64,000 bases of DNA. Source: Oscillospiraceae bacterium. Lineage in GTDB: Bacteria > Bacillota > Clostridia > Oscillospirales > Ruminococcaceae. Where the stretch lies: the NCBI GenBank assembly GCA_009777635.1, contig WRLK01000005.1, positions 1 through 64,000 of the forward strand, given 5' to 3'. The position numbers and the translations under genes were made by a program. This document shows positions 1-12,367 of the stretch, in pieces; the stretch's first letter is position 1; each line of letters begins with the position of its first letter. Under the pieces are notes generated by a model. It saw only the letters and a list, made by a program, of their open reading frames with translations, searched no databases and was not told the DNA's origin.

Positions 1-187
1 TAAGCGCCGAGTTCGGCTTCTTAGGCGTTGCTGTCCTGATTGCAGTGCAGACGCCGCGCTTTTGCGGGGAGTTCTGGTCGGTGAGAATCCTCTTCTTCGA
101 GTTTAAGTTCTTAAGCAGCGCCGGAGCTGTGGATTTCTTCGTCATGACTTCCCTGCCCTTGCGTACAAGCTGGTTAAAGGTTGGCAT
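1..187 (-). CDS. rpsL: 30S ribosomal protein S12, N-terminal part (truncated by window edge)
   Basis: Reverse-strand translation [62 protein letters not shown] matches S12; located downstream of rpoC. Confidence 0.96.
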   Translation of the reverse strand, partial: MPTFNQLVRKGREVMTKKSTAPALLKNLNSKKRILTDQNSPQKRGVCTAIRTATPKKPNSAL

Positions 188-312
188 ATGGCACCTCCAT
201 TCTATAATAAGATTTATTCTTCATGGCCTATAAAGCCATGTAAAATACAGGAAATTATCACCCAAATGTGGATTTTACCATTATCTTCGCGATTTGTCAA
301 TGATATTTTTTT

Positions 313-3300
313 CTAATACGGTCCCGATTCATAGACAATATCGTTTTTGAGCGCTTCATATGCGGCGGAATAATCCGCGGTATCGGCATAATCCACGGCG
401 TCGGCGAAGTCGCTTTTAATCTCCGCGCGCTCTTTTTTATATTTGTTGTAGACTACAGTACCCGTACCCGCCGGAATAAGCTTGCCGATGATGACGTTTT
501 CTTTTAGTCCGACAAGCGGGTCGATCTTGCCCATGATGGCAGCTTCGGTGAGCACCCTTGTGGTCTCCTGGAACGCGGCGGCCGACATGAACGATTCCGT
601 TGCAAGCGACGCTTTCGTAATGCCCAAAAGCAGCGGCGTCTTCGTCGCGAGCCTGCGCTCACCGCCGTCCTGCGCGTTTAGTTCGGCTATCCTTGCGTTT
701 TCCGCTTCAAATTCATGCTTTGCGACAGTCGAGCCTGAAATCAGATGTGTGTCGCCCTGATCGTCGACCTTGATTTTGCGCATCATCTGCCTTACTATGA
801 CCTCGATATGCTTGTCGTTGATGTCAACGCCCTGCGTGCGGTAAACGCGCTGGACTTCCTGGATAAGATAATCCTGTACGGCAAGCTCGCCGTTTACCTG
901 CAATATCTCGCTCGGCTCTGCGCTGCCTTCAGTGAGGTGCGTGCCTTTTTTGACGGTATCGCCCTCCGAAACCGAAAGGGTGGAGCCGTAGATGACCTGC
1001 TTTTCATAGGTTTCGCCGGTTTCGTTGTTCGTAACGACGACAAAGTCGTTGCCTTTCGCATCCTTATCAAACGAAATTATTCCGTCGATGTGGCTGATAA
1101 TCGCTGAATTCTTCGGCTTTCTCGCCTCGAACAGCTCCTCGACGCGCGGCAGGCCCTGGGTGATGTCGCTTGCCGACGCGATACCGCCGGTGTGGAACGT
1201 CCGCATTGTAAGCTGTGTTCCCGGCTCGCCGATCGACTGCGCCGCGATAACTCCGACAGCTTCCCCGATTGCCACGGGCTGTCCGTTCGCAAGGTTTGAG
1301 CCGTAGCATTTTGAGCATATGCCGTTTTCGGCGTTGCAGTTTAAAATAGAGCGTATCTTAAGCGATTGGATACCGCTGTCAACGATTCTCTGCGCGTCCA
1401 TTTCGCCCATCATCTTGTCTTTTGCAACGACGATTTCGCCGGTTTCGGGATGCAGTACGTCCTCGACGGGATAACGTCCCAAAAGCCGCTCGGAAAACTC
1501 CTCGATGATCCGGCCGGAGTCCAGTATCTCCTCCACCACGACGCCCTCTGTCGCACCGCAGTCGTCGCTTCTGATGATGACCTCCTGGGATACGTCGACA
1601 AGCCGCCTTGTAAGGTAGCCGGAGTCGGCTGTCCTAAGCGCCGTGTCGGCAAGGCCTTTTCGGGCGCCACGCGACGAGTTGAAATATTCAAGGACGTTTA
1701 GCCCCTCGCGGTAGTTCGCGCGAATCGGTATCTCAATCGCCTTGCCCGAGGTGTTTGCGATAAGCCCGCGCATACCGGCAAGCTGGCGGATTTGGTCCAT
1801 GCTTCCGCGTGCGCCCGAGTCCGCCATCATAAAGATGGGGTTGTCACTCTTAAAGCTGTCCTGAAGCGACGCCTTGACCTTATCCGTCGTCTCGTTCCAT
1901 GTCCTTATCACGCGCTCATACCGCACGTCCTCGGAGAGAAGACCGCGGTCGTACCGGCGCTGTATCTCGTCGATTTTCAGCTCGGCTTCATCGAGGTACT
2001 TCGGCTTCTCAGGCGGTATTACCGCGTCAATGACGGCGACGGTAATCGCCGAACGCGTGGAGTACTTAAACCCGAGCGTCTTGATTTTGTCAAGCACCTC
2101 GGCGGTTTTTGTCGTCCCGTGGCGCGCAATGCAGCGGTCGATGATTTTCCCAAGCTCCTTCTTGCGGACTAAAAACGATATTTCAAGGTCGAACTGGCTG
2201 TCCCTGTCATTTCGGTCGGCAAATCCCAAATCCTGCGGTAACGGCTCGTTGAACAAAATCCGCCCGACGGTCGTTTCAATGATTTTATATTTTTTATACC
2301 CGCCGATTTCGCGCGTGATGCGAACCTTTATCGGCGCGTGGAGCCCGATTTCCTTCTCGTGGTAAGCCATAATGGCTTCCGCAGGGTCGCGGAACGCTTT
2401 GCCGGCGCCATTTTCTTTCTCGCGCAGCATCGTGAGGTAGTACGCGCCGAGAACCATGTCCTGGGTTGGAACGGTGACGGGCCGGCCGTCCGACGGCTTT
2501 AACAGGTTATTCGCCGCAAGCATAAGGAACCTCGCCTCAGCCTGCGCCTCAGCCGAAAGCGGCACGTGGACTGCCATCTGGTCGCCGTCAAAGTCCGCGT
2601 TATACGCCGTGCAGACAAGCGGGTGCAGCTTGAGCGCACGCCCCTCGACTAAAACGGGCTCGAACGCCTGGATACCAAGACGGTGGAGTGTCGGTGCGCG
2701 GTTTAGCAGGACCGGATGGTCCTTGATCACGACTTCAAGCGCGTCCCAGACTTCTTTCGAAGTCGCGCGCTCGACCATTTTCCTTGCCTGTTTTGCGTTT
2801 TGCGCGTCTTTGTTGTCTACAAGCCGCTTCATTACGAATGGCTTGAACAATTCGATCGCCATCTCTTTCGGCAGGCCGCACTGATACAGCTTCAGCTCCG
2901 GCCCGACTACGATGACGCTGCGCCCTGAGTAGTCGACGCGCTTGCCGAGAAGGTTCTGACGGAAGCGCCCCTGCTTGCCCTTGAGCATATCCGAAAGGGA
3001 TTTAAGCGGGCGGTTATTAGGCCCCGTGACCGGACGCCCGCGGCGGCCGTTGTCAATGAGCGCGTCGACCGCCTCCTGAAGCATACGCTTTTCGTTTCGC
3101 ACGATTATATCCGGCGCGCCCAAATCGAGCAGCTTGTTCAAGCGGTTGTTGCGGTTTATCACGCGGCGGTAAAGGTCGTTTAGATCGCTTGTGGCGAAGC
3201 GTCCGCCGTCAAGCTGGACCATCGGCCTGATATCCGGCGGGATGATCGGCACAACGTCTAAGATCATCCACTCCGGCCTGTTTCCGCTTGTTCTAAACGC

Positions 3301-3939
3301 TTCGACGACCTCAAGGCGCTTTAGCGTCTTTGCCTTTTTCTGTCCGGTAGCGGTTTTCAGCTCTTCCTTTAATTCATCAGAAAGCTCGTCAATGTTGATT
3401 TCCGCAAGCAGCTTCTGGACAGCCTCCGCGCCCATCCCGGCCTCGAAGTCGTCCTCATATGCCTCTTTCATCTCGCGGTATTCTTTTTCCGTCAGCAGCG
3501 TATATTTTTTTAAGTTTGTCATACCCGGGTCAATGACGATATACGCCGCGAAATAAAGCACTTTTTCAAGCAGCCGCGGCGACATGTTGAGCAGAAGCCC
3601 CATGCGGGAAGACGTTCCCTTAAAATACCAGATATGCGATACCGGCGCCGCCAGCTTGATATGCCCCATGCGCTCCCTGCGTACCTTTGACCGCGTGACC
3701 TCAACGCCGCAGCGCTCGCAGACCTTGCCCTTATAGCGTATGCGCTTATATCTTCCGCAATAGCATTCCCAGTCTTTTTGCGGGCCGAATATCCTTTCGC
3801 AGAATAAACCGTCGCGTTCCGGCTTTAATGTGCGGTAATTTATCGTTTCCGGCTTTTTGACTTCGCCGTAAGACCATTCCTCAATCGCCTCCGGCGAGGC
3901 AAGGCCGATTTTCATAGACTCAAAAACATTAAATTCCAA
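313..3939 (-). CDS. rpoC: DNA-directed RNA polymerase subunit beta'
   Basis: 1208 aa; [16 protein letters not shown] catalytic motif; zinc-binding [23 protein letters not shown]. Confidence 0.99.
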   Translation of the reverse strand: MEFNVFESMKIGLASPEAIEEWSYGEVKKPETINYRTLKPERDGLFCERIFGPQKDWECYCGRYKRIRYKGKVCERCGVEVTRSKVRRERMGHIKLAAPVSHIWYFKGTSSRMGLLLNMSPRLLEKVLYFAAYIVIDPGMTNLKKYTLLTEKEYREMKEAYEDDFEAGMGAEAVQKLLAEINIDELSDELKEELKTATGQKKAKTLKRLEVVEAFRTSGNRPEWMILDVVPIIPPDIRPMVQLDGGRFATSDLNDLYRRVINRNNRLNKLLDLGAPDIIVRNEKRMLQEAVDALIDNGRRGRPVTGPNNRPLKSLSDMLKGKQGRFRQNLLGKRVDYSGRSVIVVGPELKLYQCGLPKEMAIELFKPFVMKRLVDNKDAQNAKQARKMVERATSKEVWDALEVVIKDHPVLLNRAPTLHRLGIQAFEPVLVEGRALKLHPLVCTAYNADFDGDQMAVHVPLSAEAQAEARFLMLAANNLLKPSDGRPVTVPTQDMVLGAYYLTMLREKENGAGKAFRDPAEAIMAYHEKEIGLHAPIKVRITREIGGYKKYKIIETTVGRILFNEPLPQDLGFADRNDRDSQFDLEISFLVRKKELGKIIDRCIARHGTTKTAEVLDKIKTLGFKYSTRSAITVAVIDAVIPPEKPKYLDEAELKIDEIQRRYDRGLLSEDVRYERVIRTWNETTDKVKASLQDSFKSDNPIFMMADSGARGSMDQIRQLAGMRGLIANTSGKAIEIPIRANYREGLNVLEYFNSSRGARKGLADTALRTADSGYLTRRLVDVSQEVIIRSDDCGATEGVVVEEILDSGRIIEEFSERLLGRYPVEDVLHPETGEIVVAKDKMMGEMDAQRIVDSGIQSLKIRSILNCNAENGICSKCYGSNLANGQPVAIGEAVGVIAAQSIGEPGTQLTMRTFHTGGIASASDITQGLPRVEELFEARKPKNSAIISHIDGIISFDKDAKGNDFVVVTNNETGETYEKQVIYGSTLSVSEGDTVKKGTHLTEGSAEPSEILQVNGELAVQDYLIQEVQRVYRTQGVDINDKHIEVIVRQMMRKIKVDDQGDTHLISGSTVAKHEFEAENARIAELNAQDGGERRLATKTPLLLGITKASLATESFMSAAAFQETTRVLTEAAIMGKIDPLVGLKENVIIGKLIPAGTGTVVYNKYKKERAEIKSDFADAVDYADTADYSAAYEALKNDIVYESGPY

Positions 3940-3964
3940 ACCATTACCCTGCTTTCTTATTCAG

Positions 3965-6900
3965 TTACTCGTCTTCATCATCGTCTATATCGCCGTTGTC
4001 AAGGCCGAGAAGCTCGTCGTCGTCATCGTCATCGTCCGAAATAGCGTCGTCTTCAAAATCGTCAAGGTCGGGCTGCTCGATTTCAAACCCCGCGCTGATC
4101 TCGGATTCAACCTCGACCGCTTCAAAAATTTCGTCGTCCTTGATGGAAAGCCCCATATTATCGTCGTCGAAGCTTTGCTTTAAGTCGATTTCAAGGTTAT
4201 CCTTGTCAAGCACCTTGACGTCGAGGCAAAGCGACTGGAGCTCCTTAATCAGGACCTTGAACGATTCCGGTATCCCCGGCTTCGGCACGTTCTGCCCCTT
4301 GATAATGGATTCATACGTCTTTACGCGCCCTACAATATCGTCGGATTTTACAGTCAGTATTTCTTGAAGCGTATATGCCGCTCCGTATGCTTCAAGCGCC
4401 CAGACTTCCATTTCGCCAAAGCGCTGGCCGCCGAACTGGGCCTTGCCGCCCAACGGCTGCTGCGTTACAAGCGAATACGGCCCCGTTGACCGCGCGTGAA
4501 TCTTGTCGTCGACAAGGTGGTGCAGCTTTAGGAAATACATGTAGCCGACCGTTACGCGGCTGTCGAACGCTTCGCCCGTGCGCCCGTCGTATATCAGGGA
4601 CTTGCCGTCCTCTTCAAGCCCGGCGCTGCGCAGCGTATCGCGGATTTCACTTTCATGCGCGCCATCGAAGACAGGCGTCATGATTTTCCAGCCCAAATGA
4701 TCGGCCGCCCTGCCCATATGGACCTCGAGCACCTGCCCGATATTCATGCGGCTCGGTACGCCAAGCGGGTTTAAAACGATGTCAAGCGGCCTCCCGTCCG
4801 GAAGGTACGGCATATCCTCCTGCGGCAAAACGCGCGATACGACGCCCTTGTTCCCGTGGCGTCCCGCCATCTTGTCGCCGACCGATATCTTTCGCTTTTG
4901 CGCGATGTAGCAGCGGACAACCATATTCACGCCCGGCGAAAGCTCCTCTGAGTTGTCGCGGGTAAACACCTTTACATCCACGATGATGCCGTACTCGCCG
5001 TGTGGAACCCGCAGGGACGTGTCGCGCACCTCCCGCGCCTTTTCGCCGAAAATCGCGCGCAGCAGGCGCTCCTCCGCGTTAAGCTCGGTTTCGCCCTTCG
5101 GCGTGACCTTGCCAACAAGGATATCTCCCGCGCGGACTTCGGCGCCGATGCGGATAATCCCGCGTTCGTCAAGCTCCTTTAAGACGTCCTCGCCGACGTT
5201 CGGGATATCGCGGGTAATCTCCTCCGGACCAAGCTTTGTATCGCGCGCCTCGATCTCATATTCCTCAATATGAATCGATGTAAATACGTCTTCCTTTACA
5301 AGCCTTTCGTTGATGAGGATGGCGTCCTCGTAGTTATAGCCCTCCCACGTCATAAAGCCGACAAGTACGTTCTTTCCAAGGGATATCTCGCCGTCGGCGG
5401 TGGCGGGGCCGTCGGCAATGACGTCGCCGGCTTTTACCTTGTCCCCGATTTTCACAAGGGGCCTCTGGTTTATGCATGTCCCCTGATTGGAGCGCAGGAA
5501 TTTTATAAGCCTGTATGAATTTTGGCGCCCGTTTTCGTCGCGCAGGATAATTTCCCTTGCCGAGACCTTTTCAACGGCGCCGTCTTCTTTTGCGATTACA
5601 ACGACGCCGGAGTCCATCGCGGCCTTATATTCCATGCCGGTGCCGACAATCGGGCTTTCCGGATTTAAGAGCGGCACGGCCTGCCGCTGCATGTTCGAGC
5701 CCATCAGCGCGCGGTTCGCGTCGTCGTTTTCTAAAAACGGTATCATCGACGTCGCGACCGATACGACCATCTTCGGCGAAACGTCCATAAAGTCGACGCG
5801 TTTGGCGGGAACCTCCTGGATTGTATCGCGGTAACGCACGGTTACGCGCCTGTCAACAAAGCAGTTGTTCTCGTCAAGCTTTTCGTTCGCCTGCGCGACG
5901 ACATAATCGTCCTCGACGTCCGCGGTCATGTATACGACCTCGTCGGTGACGAAGTGCGAATCTGGGTCGACGCGGCGGTACGGCGCTTCGATAAAGCCGT
6001 ACTCGTTAATCCGCGCAAATGTCGCAAGGTACGAGATAAGCCCGATGTTCGGCCCTTCAGGCGTCTCAATCGGGCACATGCGCCCGTAATGGCTGTAGTG
6101 TACGTCGCGCACCTCAAACGACGCGCGGTCCCTCGAAAGCCCGCCGGGACCAAGCGCGGAAAGGCGGCGCTTGTGCGTCAATTCCGCAAGGGGGTTCGTC
6201 TGGTCCATGAACTGGCTTAACGGCGACGAGCCGAAAAACTCCTTAATCGCCGCCATAACCGGGCGGATGTTTATGAGCGCCTGAGGCGTGATGACGTCCA
6301 TATCCTGGGTCTGTGTCGTCATGCGCTCGCGGATAACGCGCTCCATCCTTGAAAACCCGATGCGGAACTGGTTTTGCAAAAGCTCGCCGACGCTGCGTAT
6401 CCGGCGGTTGCCGAGATGGTCGATGTCGTCGGTCGTGCCGAGCCCGCGGTTTAAGTTGCACAAATAGTTGATGGACGCGAAGATATCGTCCTTTATAATA
6501 TGTTTCGGTATCAGCTCGTCTATGCGCGATTTTATGGCTTCGCGAACCGCCGCCTCTTCCGTGTTTTCCTCAAGTATCTCGCGGAGGACGGAAAACCGAA
6601 CCTTTTCGTTGACGCCAAGCTCAGCGCAATCGAAACCGACGAAATTTTTGATATCGACCATACCGTTTGACGAAACCTTCACTTCGATGTCCTTGACCAT
6701 GACAAACACGTTATCGACGCCGGATTTTTCAATCAGGAACGCTTTTGCGCGTGAAAGAACCTCGCCCGCATCGGCCATAAGCTCGCCCGTGAGCGGGTTG
6801 ATGACCGGCTGCGAGAGGGTCTGTCCGACAATCCTGCCGGAGATTGAAAGCTTTTTATTGTATTTATAGCGGCCCACACGCGACAAATCGTAGCGCCTCG

Positions 6901-7687
6901 GGTCAAAAAACAGGTTGTCGATATGGGTCTGGGCCGATTCGACCGTAGGCGGCTCGCCCGGGCGGAGCTTGCGGTAAACCTCAAGCAGCGCTTCCTCGAC
7001 GTTGTTGGTCCCGTCTTTTTCAAGGGTCGTCTTGACAAGGATGTCCTCGCCGAAAAACTCTTCAATCTGGGCGTTGCTGCCAAGCCCCAGCGCGCGGACA
7101 AACGTCGTCACCGGAAGCTTGCGGTTTTTATCGATCCTCACATAAAAGATGTCGTTTGAATCGGTTTCGTATTCAAGCCACGCGCCCCGGTTCGGGATGA
7201 TGGTGGACGAATAAAGCTCCTTGCCGGCCTTGTCCCGCGCTAAGGAATAATAAACGCCCGGGCTCCTTACAAGCTGCGAGACTACGACGCGTTCGGCGCC
7301 GTTTATGATAAACGTGCCGCTGTCGGTCATGAGCGGGAAATCGCCCATAAAGATATCCTGTTCCTTGATCTCGCCGGTTTCCTTATTATACAGGCTTGCG
7401 CGAACGCGAAGCGGAGCCGCGTAGGTAGTATCCCGCTCCTTGCACTCCTCGATTGAGTATTTCGGCGTTTTTTCCATCCTGTGGTCTATAAAGTTGAGCA
7501 CAAGGTTACCTTGATAATCTGTTATGGAGGATATATCGCGGAATACTTCCTTTAGCCCCTCTTCAATAAACCAGTTGTAGGAATTCTTTTGCACCTCGAT
7601 CAGATTCGGCATGTCCAAAACTTCTTGAATCCTCGAGAAGCTCATGCGGACATTGCTGCCTAGTTGCACGGGCTTTACATTCACCAT
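3965..7687 (-). CDS. rpoB: DNA-directed RNA polymerase subunit beta
   Basis: 1240 aa; [37 protein letters not shown]; acidic C-terminal tail. Confidence 0.99.
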   Translation of the reverse strand: MVNVKPVQLGSNVRMSFSRIQEVLDMPNLIEVQKNSYNWFIEEGLKEVFRDISSITDYQGNLVLNFIDHRMEKTPKYSIEECKERDTTYAAPLRVRASLYNKETGEIKEQDIFMGDFPLMTDSGTFIINGAERVVVSQLVRSPGVYYSLARDKAGKELYSSTIIPNRGAWLEYETDSNDIFYVRIDKNRKLPVTTFVRALGLGSNAQIEEFFGEDILVKTTLEKDGTNNVEEALLEVYRKLRPGEPPTVESAQTHIDNLFFDPRRYDLSRVGRYKYNKKLSISGRIVGQTLSQPVINPLTGELMADAGEVLSRAKAFLIEKSGVDNVFVMVKDIEVKVSSNGMVDIKNFVGFDCAELGVNEKVRFSVLREILEENTEEAAVREAIKSRIDELIPKHIIKDDIFASINYLCNLNRGLGTTDDIDHLGNRRIRSVGELLQNQFRIGFSRMERVIRERMTTQTQDMDVITPQALINIRPVMAAIKEFFGSSPLSQFMDQTNPLAELTHKRRLSALGPGGLSRDRASFEVRDVHYSHYGRMCPIETPEGPNIGLISYLATFARINEYGFIEAPYRRVDPDSHFVTDEVVYMTADVEDDYVVAQANEKLDENNCFVDRRVTVRYRDTIQEVPAKRVDFMDVSPKMVVSVATSMIPFLENDDANRALMGSNMQRQAVPLLNPESPIVGTGMEYKAAMDSGVVVIAKEDGAVEKVSAREIILRDENGRQNSYRLIKFLRSNQGTCINQRPLVKIGDKVKAGDVIADGPATADGEISLGKNVLVGFMTWEGYNYEDAILINERLVKEDVFTSIHIEEYEIEARDTKLGPEEITRDIPNVGEDVLKELDERGIIRIGAEVRAGDILVGKVTPKGETELNAEERLLRAIFGEKAREVRDTSLRVPHGEYGIIVDVKVFTRDNSEELSPGVNMVVRCYIAQKRKISVGDKMAGRHGNKGVVSRVLPQEDMPYLPDGRPLDIVLNPLGVPSRMNIGQVLEVHMGRAADHLGWKIMTPVFDGAHESEIRDTLRSAGLEEDGKSLIYDGRTGEAFDSRVTVGYMYFLKLHHLVDDKIHARSTGPYSLVTQQPLGGKAQFGGQRFGEMEVWALEAYGAAYTLQEILTVKSDDIVGRVKTYESIIKGQNVPKPGIPESFKVLIKELQSLCLDVKVLDKDNLEIDLKQSFDDDNMGLSIKDDEIFEAVEVESEISAGFEIEQPDLDDFEDDAISDDDDDDDELLGLDNGDIDDDEDE

Positions 7688-7955
7688 AGGCGTAACATCA
7701 CTCCATTCAAATATTTGGGGCTTGAATCGCGCGTTTTTTTGTGATATAATATTTGCCGTAAAGCATATTTATCCATTTTGATACAGTATATTATTATATA
7801 ACTCATTCCACAATATGTCAATACATATTTTGTCGAATTGGTTATTTTTTTTATTTTTAAATTTTTTCTAAAATTTGTTAAAGTTTTATAGCTTGCTGAC
7901 GACAACATTTATAGGAGAACTGTATGCTCCAAGCATTACGAAGGAGGAACATAAA

Positions 7956-8534
7956 ATGGCAGTAAACGGAATGGGCGGTTATAATTACAAAAACTTTAGC
8001 GATTATACGACAAGCAAGAAAGCAAGCGGTAAAACGGAAGAAAGCGAAGAAAAAGCGAAAGCGGCGTCCGGGTCTGAAAAGGCGTCGGAAACAAAACAGC
8101 CGAAAGCTGAAACCTACAAGCCCGACCTTGATAAAATCAATTCCATGAAGGCGGACCTAAAAAACAACATCGCGGCGTTTAAGCAAATGGTTTTTTCGCA
8201 GGTTAAAAGTCAGGGCAACATGGCCGATAAAGCCGGCGGAATCAACATCCAAGATCTTCTTAAAAACATTTCGCCCGAAGAAGCGAAGGCGAACATTGCC
8301 GGCGACGGGTATTGGGGCGTCGAGCAGACCGCAAACCGCATACTGGATTTCGCAAAAGCGCTTTCCGGCGGAGACCCCTCCAAGATTGAGACTTTGAAAA
8401 ACGCGGTATTAAAGGGGTTTGAAGCCGCTGAGAAGCTTTGGGGCGGCAATCTGCCGTCTATCAGCTACGAAACAAAGCAAATGATACTTGAAGGATTTGA
8501 AGCCTGGGCGAACGAAAGCAAAGTGGAGGCCTAA
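7956..8534 (+). CDS. Hypothetical protein, possibly DUF5610-like
   Basis: ATG at 7956 preceded by AAGGAGG (7941-7947); Lys/Ser/Glu-rich N-terminus; C-terminal GDGYWGVEQTANRILDFAKALSGGDPSKIETLKNAVLKGFEAAEKLWGGNLPSISYETKQMILEGFEAW. Confidence 0.7.
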   Translation: MAVNGMGGYNYKNFSDYTTSKKASGKTEESEEKAKAASGSEKASETKQPKAETYKPDLDKINSMKADLKNNIAAFKQMVFSQVKSQGNMADKAGGINIQDLLKNISPEEAKANIAGDGYWGVEQTANRILDFAKALSGGDPSKIETLKNAVLKGFEAAEKLWGGNLPSISYETKQMILEGFEAWANESKVEA

Positions 8535-8708
8535 AGGAAATACGCTTCGTGAACGGGGAAAATACATCCTAACCTGCCCGTTGTACCGAGGCTTAAAACC
8601 GGCTTTGGGAAGCAGAAAAAAACGTTCTAACCGTTCTGCCTTATTCACCGGAACCGGAATTTTGAGAACCTGACCCGCCAACATAATCTAAGATTGTGGC
8701 TGGACCCC

Positions 8709-8764
8709 GGAACCTTGTTGTTCCAAAATAAAATGGACGTCCGATTGGGCGTCCATTTTATTTT
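8709..8764. terminator. Bidirectional Rho-independent terminator
   Basis: Perfect 15-bp stem AAAATAAAATGGACG / CGTCCATTTTATTTT (8725-8739 / 8750-8764), plus a small GGAAC/GTTCC hairpin just before; between convergent genes. Confidence 0.9.
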
Positions 8765-8848
8765 GCCATATATTGTCCTCATAGCCCAAAATACCGTTAC
8801 CGCGGAGATTTTTTTCGCAATTTCCCATCTATGGGCAGCTTCCTGATA

Positions 8849-11071
8849 CTATTCCCCGGTCTCTTCCTTTTCTTCGGGGGTAAACACGACGGTGACTTCT
8901 TCCGCCTCGTCGGCTTCAAGCGCGTCCGCCGCTTCCGTGAGCTTTTCCGCGACCGCCTGAGCCGCTTCCGCGATTTTTTCGGCGACCGCTTCTTTTACTT
9001 CGGCAGCTTTTTCCGCGACCGCTTCTTTTATCCCGGCGGCTTTTTCCGCGGCGTCATCGGCGACGCCTGCTGCTTCGGCAATCTTTGCGACGTCGGTATC
9101 GGGACCGGCTTCATAAGACCTCGGCGCTTCGTCTGCTTCAGGCTCAGGCTTTTTCTCCGCCGGTTCCATCAGCGCGCGCATGGAAAGGCTTACGCGCTTT
9201 TTATCAAAATCTATATCGGTAATTTTTACCAAAACTTCCTGCCCGACCGAAATCACATCCTCGGGTTTCGCGATGCGCTCGTTTGAAATCTGGCTTATAT
9301 GGATAAGCCCGTCAATACCCGGCAGAATCTGTGCGAACGCGCCAAATGCCGTAAGGGAGATGATTTTCGCCTTACACACGTCGCCAGCTTTATGCTCGCG
9401 CGAAAGAATCTCCCACGGGTTGTCCTCTGTTTTTTTGTATCCCAGCGAGATTTTCTTGGCTTCGGGGTCTAAATCCTTTACATATACTTCGACCATGTCG
9501 CCGACCTTCAGCACCTCGGACGGATGCTTCACGCGGCTCCACGAAAGCTCTGAGATATGGACCATACCGTCTATGCCGCCCAGATCGACGAACGCGCCGT
9601 AGCTTGTAAGAGACTTTACCGTACCCTTGTAGGTCTTGCCGACCTCAACGTCTTTCCAGAACTTCTCCTCGAGCTCCTTGCGCTGCTCCTTGAGCACGTT
9701 GCGTATTGAGCCCACCGCGCGGCGGCGCTGCCTGTTCGTCTCAAGTATTTTAAACCTGACCGGCTGCTTTAAGAGCGTTTCAAGCTCCTGGCCTTTGCTC
9801 GCGGTAGCGTGTGACGCGGGGATAAACACACGTACGCCGTTCGTAACCGCAATCACGCCGCCCTTAACGACGTCCACAACCGTACCCTCAAGGATTTCAC
9901 CGCTTTCCTCGGCCTGAACGACTTTTTCAAAGCCCGCGATGGCGTCAAGGCGTTTCTTCGAGAGCATCGCGGTGCCTTCGACGTCGTTTACGCGCAGTAC
10001 AATCAACTCGAGCTCGTCGCCGACCTTGACAAGTTCCTCAAGGTTTGCGTTCGGGTCGTCCGTAAACTCGTAGAGCGGCACGTAGCCGGACTGTTTTGTG
10101 CCGACGTCGACCGCAATCTCGTTCGGCGAAACATTTGTTACAACGGCCGTAACCTTCTCCCTGGAATTTATCGTTTTAAGAGATTGCTCAAGCATCTCCT
10201 CAAAGCTCTGGTCATCCTGCTGGTTTAGAATATCACTCATGGTTTCTGCTACCTCCTTAATAATAAACGCCGGGGTCGATGCACCTGCCGTAATGCCGAT
10301 ATTTTGGCTCTTTGCATAAGGGATATGATAAAGCTCGTCCTTTGATTCAATCACAAATGCCGGGCAACACTCTTTTGATATTTCGGCAAGCCTTGCGGTA
10401 TTCCCGCTGCCACGTCCGCCAACGACCAGCATAATATCGGATTTCTCCGCCAGCTTGGCGGCTTCCTGCTGCCTTAACATCGTAGCATTACATATTGTAT
10501 CAAATATATTGATATTTGTATACACATTTCTTACAAGAAATGTGTATTTTTTCCATAAAAGCGAATTAAACGTGGTTTGCGCAAGTAAAATATAGCTTTT
10601 TTCAACAGACATCTCATCGGCAAGAAATCTTTCCATCTGATCCAAGTCCGAAAAAACATGGCATCCGGCTTTGCAAAATCCGACGATTCCCTTCACCTCG
10701 GGATGGGCGGCGTCACCCGCGATAAGCACCGTCTTTTTTTTAGAGGATGCATCCGACGCGATTTTATGTATCTTTGCGACATACGGGCATGTGGCGTCGT
10801 AATACGGGATTCCAAGGCTGATAAGCTCGTCGTACACCCTTTCCGGCACTCCGTGCGACCGGATGACGACCTTGTAACCCTTTGGCGCTTCGCTTGGCTC
10901 ATTGATGATAACGGCGCCTTTTTTGCTGAACGCTCTGATAATCTGCGGATTATGTATAATCGGTCCAAGCGTAGCGATTTTCTCGCCGTTTAATAGCAGC
11001 TTATCCACCGCGCTGACCGCGCGCTCGACGCCGAAGCAAAACCCGGCGGTCTTTGCAATTGTTACAGGCAT
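8849..11071 (-). CDS. ispH: Bifunctional 4-hydroxy-3-methylbut-2-enyl diphosphate reductase / S1 RNA-binding domain protein
   Basis: N-terminal IspH (AKTAGFCFGVERAVS, TICNATMLRQQEAAKLA) followed by multiple S1 domains (GTVKSLTSYGAFVDLGGIDGMVHISELSW). Confidence 0.95.
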   Translation of the reverse strand: MPVTIAKTAGFCFGVERAVSAVDKLLLNGEKIATLGPIIHNPQIIRAFSKKGAVIINEPSEAPKGYKVVIRSHGVPERVYDELISLGIPYYDATCPYVAKIHKIASDASSKKKTVLIAGDAAHPEVKGIVGFCKAGCHVFSDLDQMERFLADEMSVEKSYILLAQTTFNSLLWKKYTFLVRNVYTNINIFDTICNATMLRQQEAAKLAEKSDIMLVVGGRGSGNTARLAEISKECCPAFVIESKDELYHIPYAKSQNIGITAGASTPAFIIKEVAETMSDILNQQDDQSFEEMLEQSLKTINSREKVTAVVTNVSPNEIAVDVGTKQSGYVPLYEFTDDPNANLEELVKVGDELELIVLRVNDVEGTAMLSKKRLDAIAGFEKVVQAEESGEILEGTVVDVVKGGVIAVTNGVRVFIPASHATASKGQELETLLKQPVRFKILETNRQRRRAVGSIRNVLKEQRKELEEKFWKDVEVGKTYKGTVKSLTSYGAFVDLGGIDGMVHISELSWSRVKHPSEVLKVGDMVEVYVKDLDPEAKKISLGYKKTEDNPWEILSREHKAGDVCKAKIISLTAFGAFAQILPGIDGLIHISQISNERIAKPEDVISVGQEVLVKITDIDFDKKRVSLSMRALMEPAEKKPEPEADEAPRSYEAGPDTDVAKIAEAAGVADDAAEKAAGIKEAVAEKAAEVKEAVAEKIAEAAQAVAEKLTEAADALEADEAEEVTVVFTPEEKEETGE

Positions 11072-11691
11072 TACGCGGGCCCGCCTTCGCAGGCTTCGTT
11101 AAACTTTAAAAACAATTCCTTTATATCCGCCATGATTGATTTTGAGGCAATCCTAAGCGTCGAGGGCGTATGTACGTCAATTTTAAGCTGATCGTTTTTA
11201 ATAAGCTTGCCGTAGCAAACCGTGACCTTACCTCGGAATTGCAGTTTTTTGTGGTAAACTATGGCGCATGGCAGAACATCGGCGCCGGTCTCCCCCGCAA
11301 TCATCGCAACGCCGCTTCGCGCGCGTTTTGGCACGCCGTCATTTGAACGCGTGCCCTCAATGAACATCCCGAGCACACCGCCGCCTGCAATCCTGTGTCC
11401 CGCTTCCCTTATCGCCGCGCCGTCGCCTTTTCCCCGGTCGACCGGAAACGCGTTAAGCCAACTTAGCACCCGCCCGAAAACAGGATTTTTAAAAAGCTCA
11501 ATCTTTGCCATAAAATGAATTTGAGGCTTGAGTCTTACTGCTAAAAAAAGCGGGTCAAATACGGAGATATGGTTGCTTGCCATAATAAATCCCCGGTCCA
11601 TAGGGATGTTTTCAAGCCCCTCGTACCGCATGCGGTAAAAGACGCTGACAAAAAAGTGGCATAATGCTTTTGCGAACGCATAAAAACTCAT
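11071..11691 (-). CDS. plsC: 1-acyl-sn-glycerol-3-phosphate acyltransferase
   Basis: NHISVFDPLF (NHxxxxD motif), FIEGTRSNDG; stop overlaps ispH start. Confidence 0.93.
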   Translation of the reverse strand: MSFYAFAKALCHFFVSVFYRMRYEGLENIPMDRGFIMASNHISVFDPLFLAVRLKPQIHFMAKIELFKNPVFGRVLSWLNAFPVDRGKGDGAAIREAGHRIAGGGVLGMFIEGTRSNDGVPKRARSGVAMIAGETGADVLPCAIVYHKKLQFRGKVTVCYGKLIKNDQLKIDVHTPSTLRIASKSIMADIKELFLKFNEACEGGPA

Positions 11692-12353
11692 ACCGTTTTT
11701 TCCTCAATGATTTTCATGATTTGATCTGCGGTTTCCTTACACGTCCAGCCCGTGTTGTCGATTAGAACGGCGTCCCCGGCTTGTTTCAGCGGAGCGATGC
11801 TTCGGTTCATATCGTTATAGTCGCGCTGTTTTATTTCTGTGAGAATATCATTATAGCTTACCTGCTCGCCTTTTGCAACATGCTCTTCAAAACGCCGCTT
11901 CGCGCGCGCTTCCGCGGAGGCGGTCAGGTAAATTTTAACCTTTGCGCCCGGCAGAACTACCGTGCCGATGTCGCGGCCGTCCATGACGACGTTTTGGCCT
12001 GCCGCCATGTCACGCTGCAAATCGAGCAGGAAATCCCTGACCTTGGGAATCGCCGATACGTTTGACGCAGCCATGCCCATTTCAGGCTTTCTTATATCGT
12101 CGGAAACGTCGCGCCCATTTAAAAAAACACGCTGCACGCCGTCCAAATAATCAAGCTTTATCCGGATTTCATGCAGCTTAGCAGAAATGCCCGCAGCGTC
12201 TGTCGTACCGATATTACGCTCCGACGCGAACAGGCCGATTGCCCTGTAAAGCGCCCCCGTATCAACGTAAATATAGCCCAGCTTCTTTGCTACGGCCTTC
12301 GCCGCCGTACTTTTGCCGACCCCCGCAGGCCCGTCTATCGCAACCGAAATCAT
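11688..12353 (-). CDS. cmk: Cytidylate kinase
   Basis: MISVAIDGPAGVGKSTAAKAVAKKLGYIYVDTGALYRA; DGRDIGTVVLP. Confidence 0.97.
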   Translation of the reverse strand: MISVAIDGPAGVGKSTAAKAVAKKLGYIYVDTGALYRAIGLFASERNIGTTDAAGISAKLHEIRIKLDYLDGVQRVFLNGRDVSDDIRKPEMGMAASNVSAIPKVRDFLLDLQRDMAAGQNVVMDGRDIGTVVLPGAKVKIYLTASAEARAKRRFEEHVAKGEQVSYNDILTEIKQRDYNDMNRSIAPLKQAGDAVLIDNTGWTCKETADQIMKIIEEKTV

Positions 12354-12367
12354 ACCTCTGTCTCCTT

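Noticed and set aside
45-233. Plus-strand ORF of 62 aa at window start
   Set aside because: Lies antisense to the clear rpsL N-terminus
6150-6260. Possible rifampicin-resistance mutations in RpoB
   Set aside because: The RRDR reads [26 protein letters not shown] with wild-type Asp, His and Ser at the main resistance positions
482-7159. Many plus-strand ORFs opposite rpoB/rpoC (e.g. 482-760, 1366-1701, 3996-4367)
   Set aside because: Antisense shadows of GC-rich conserved coding sequence; no RBS or recognisable domains
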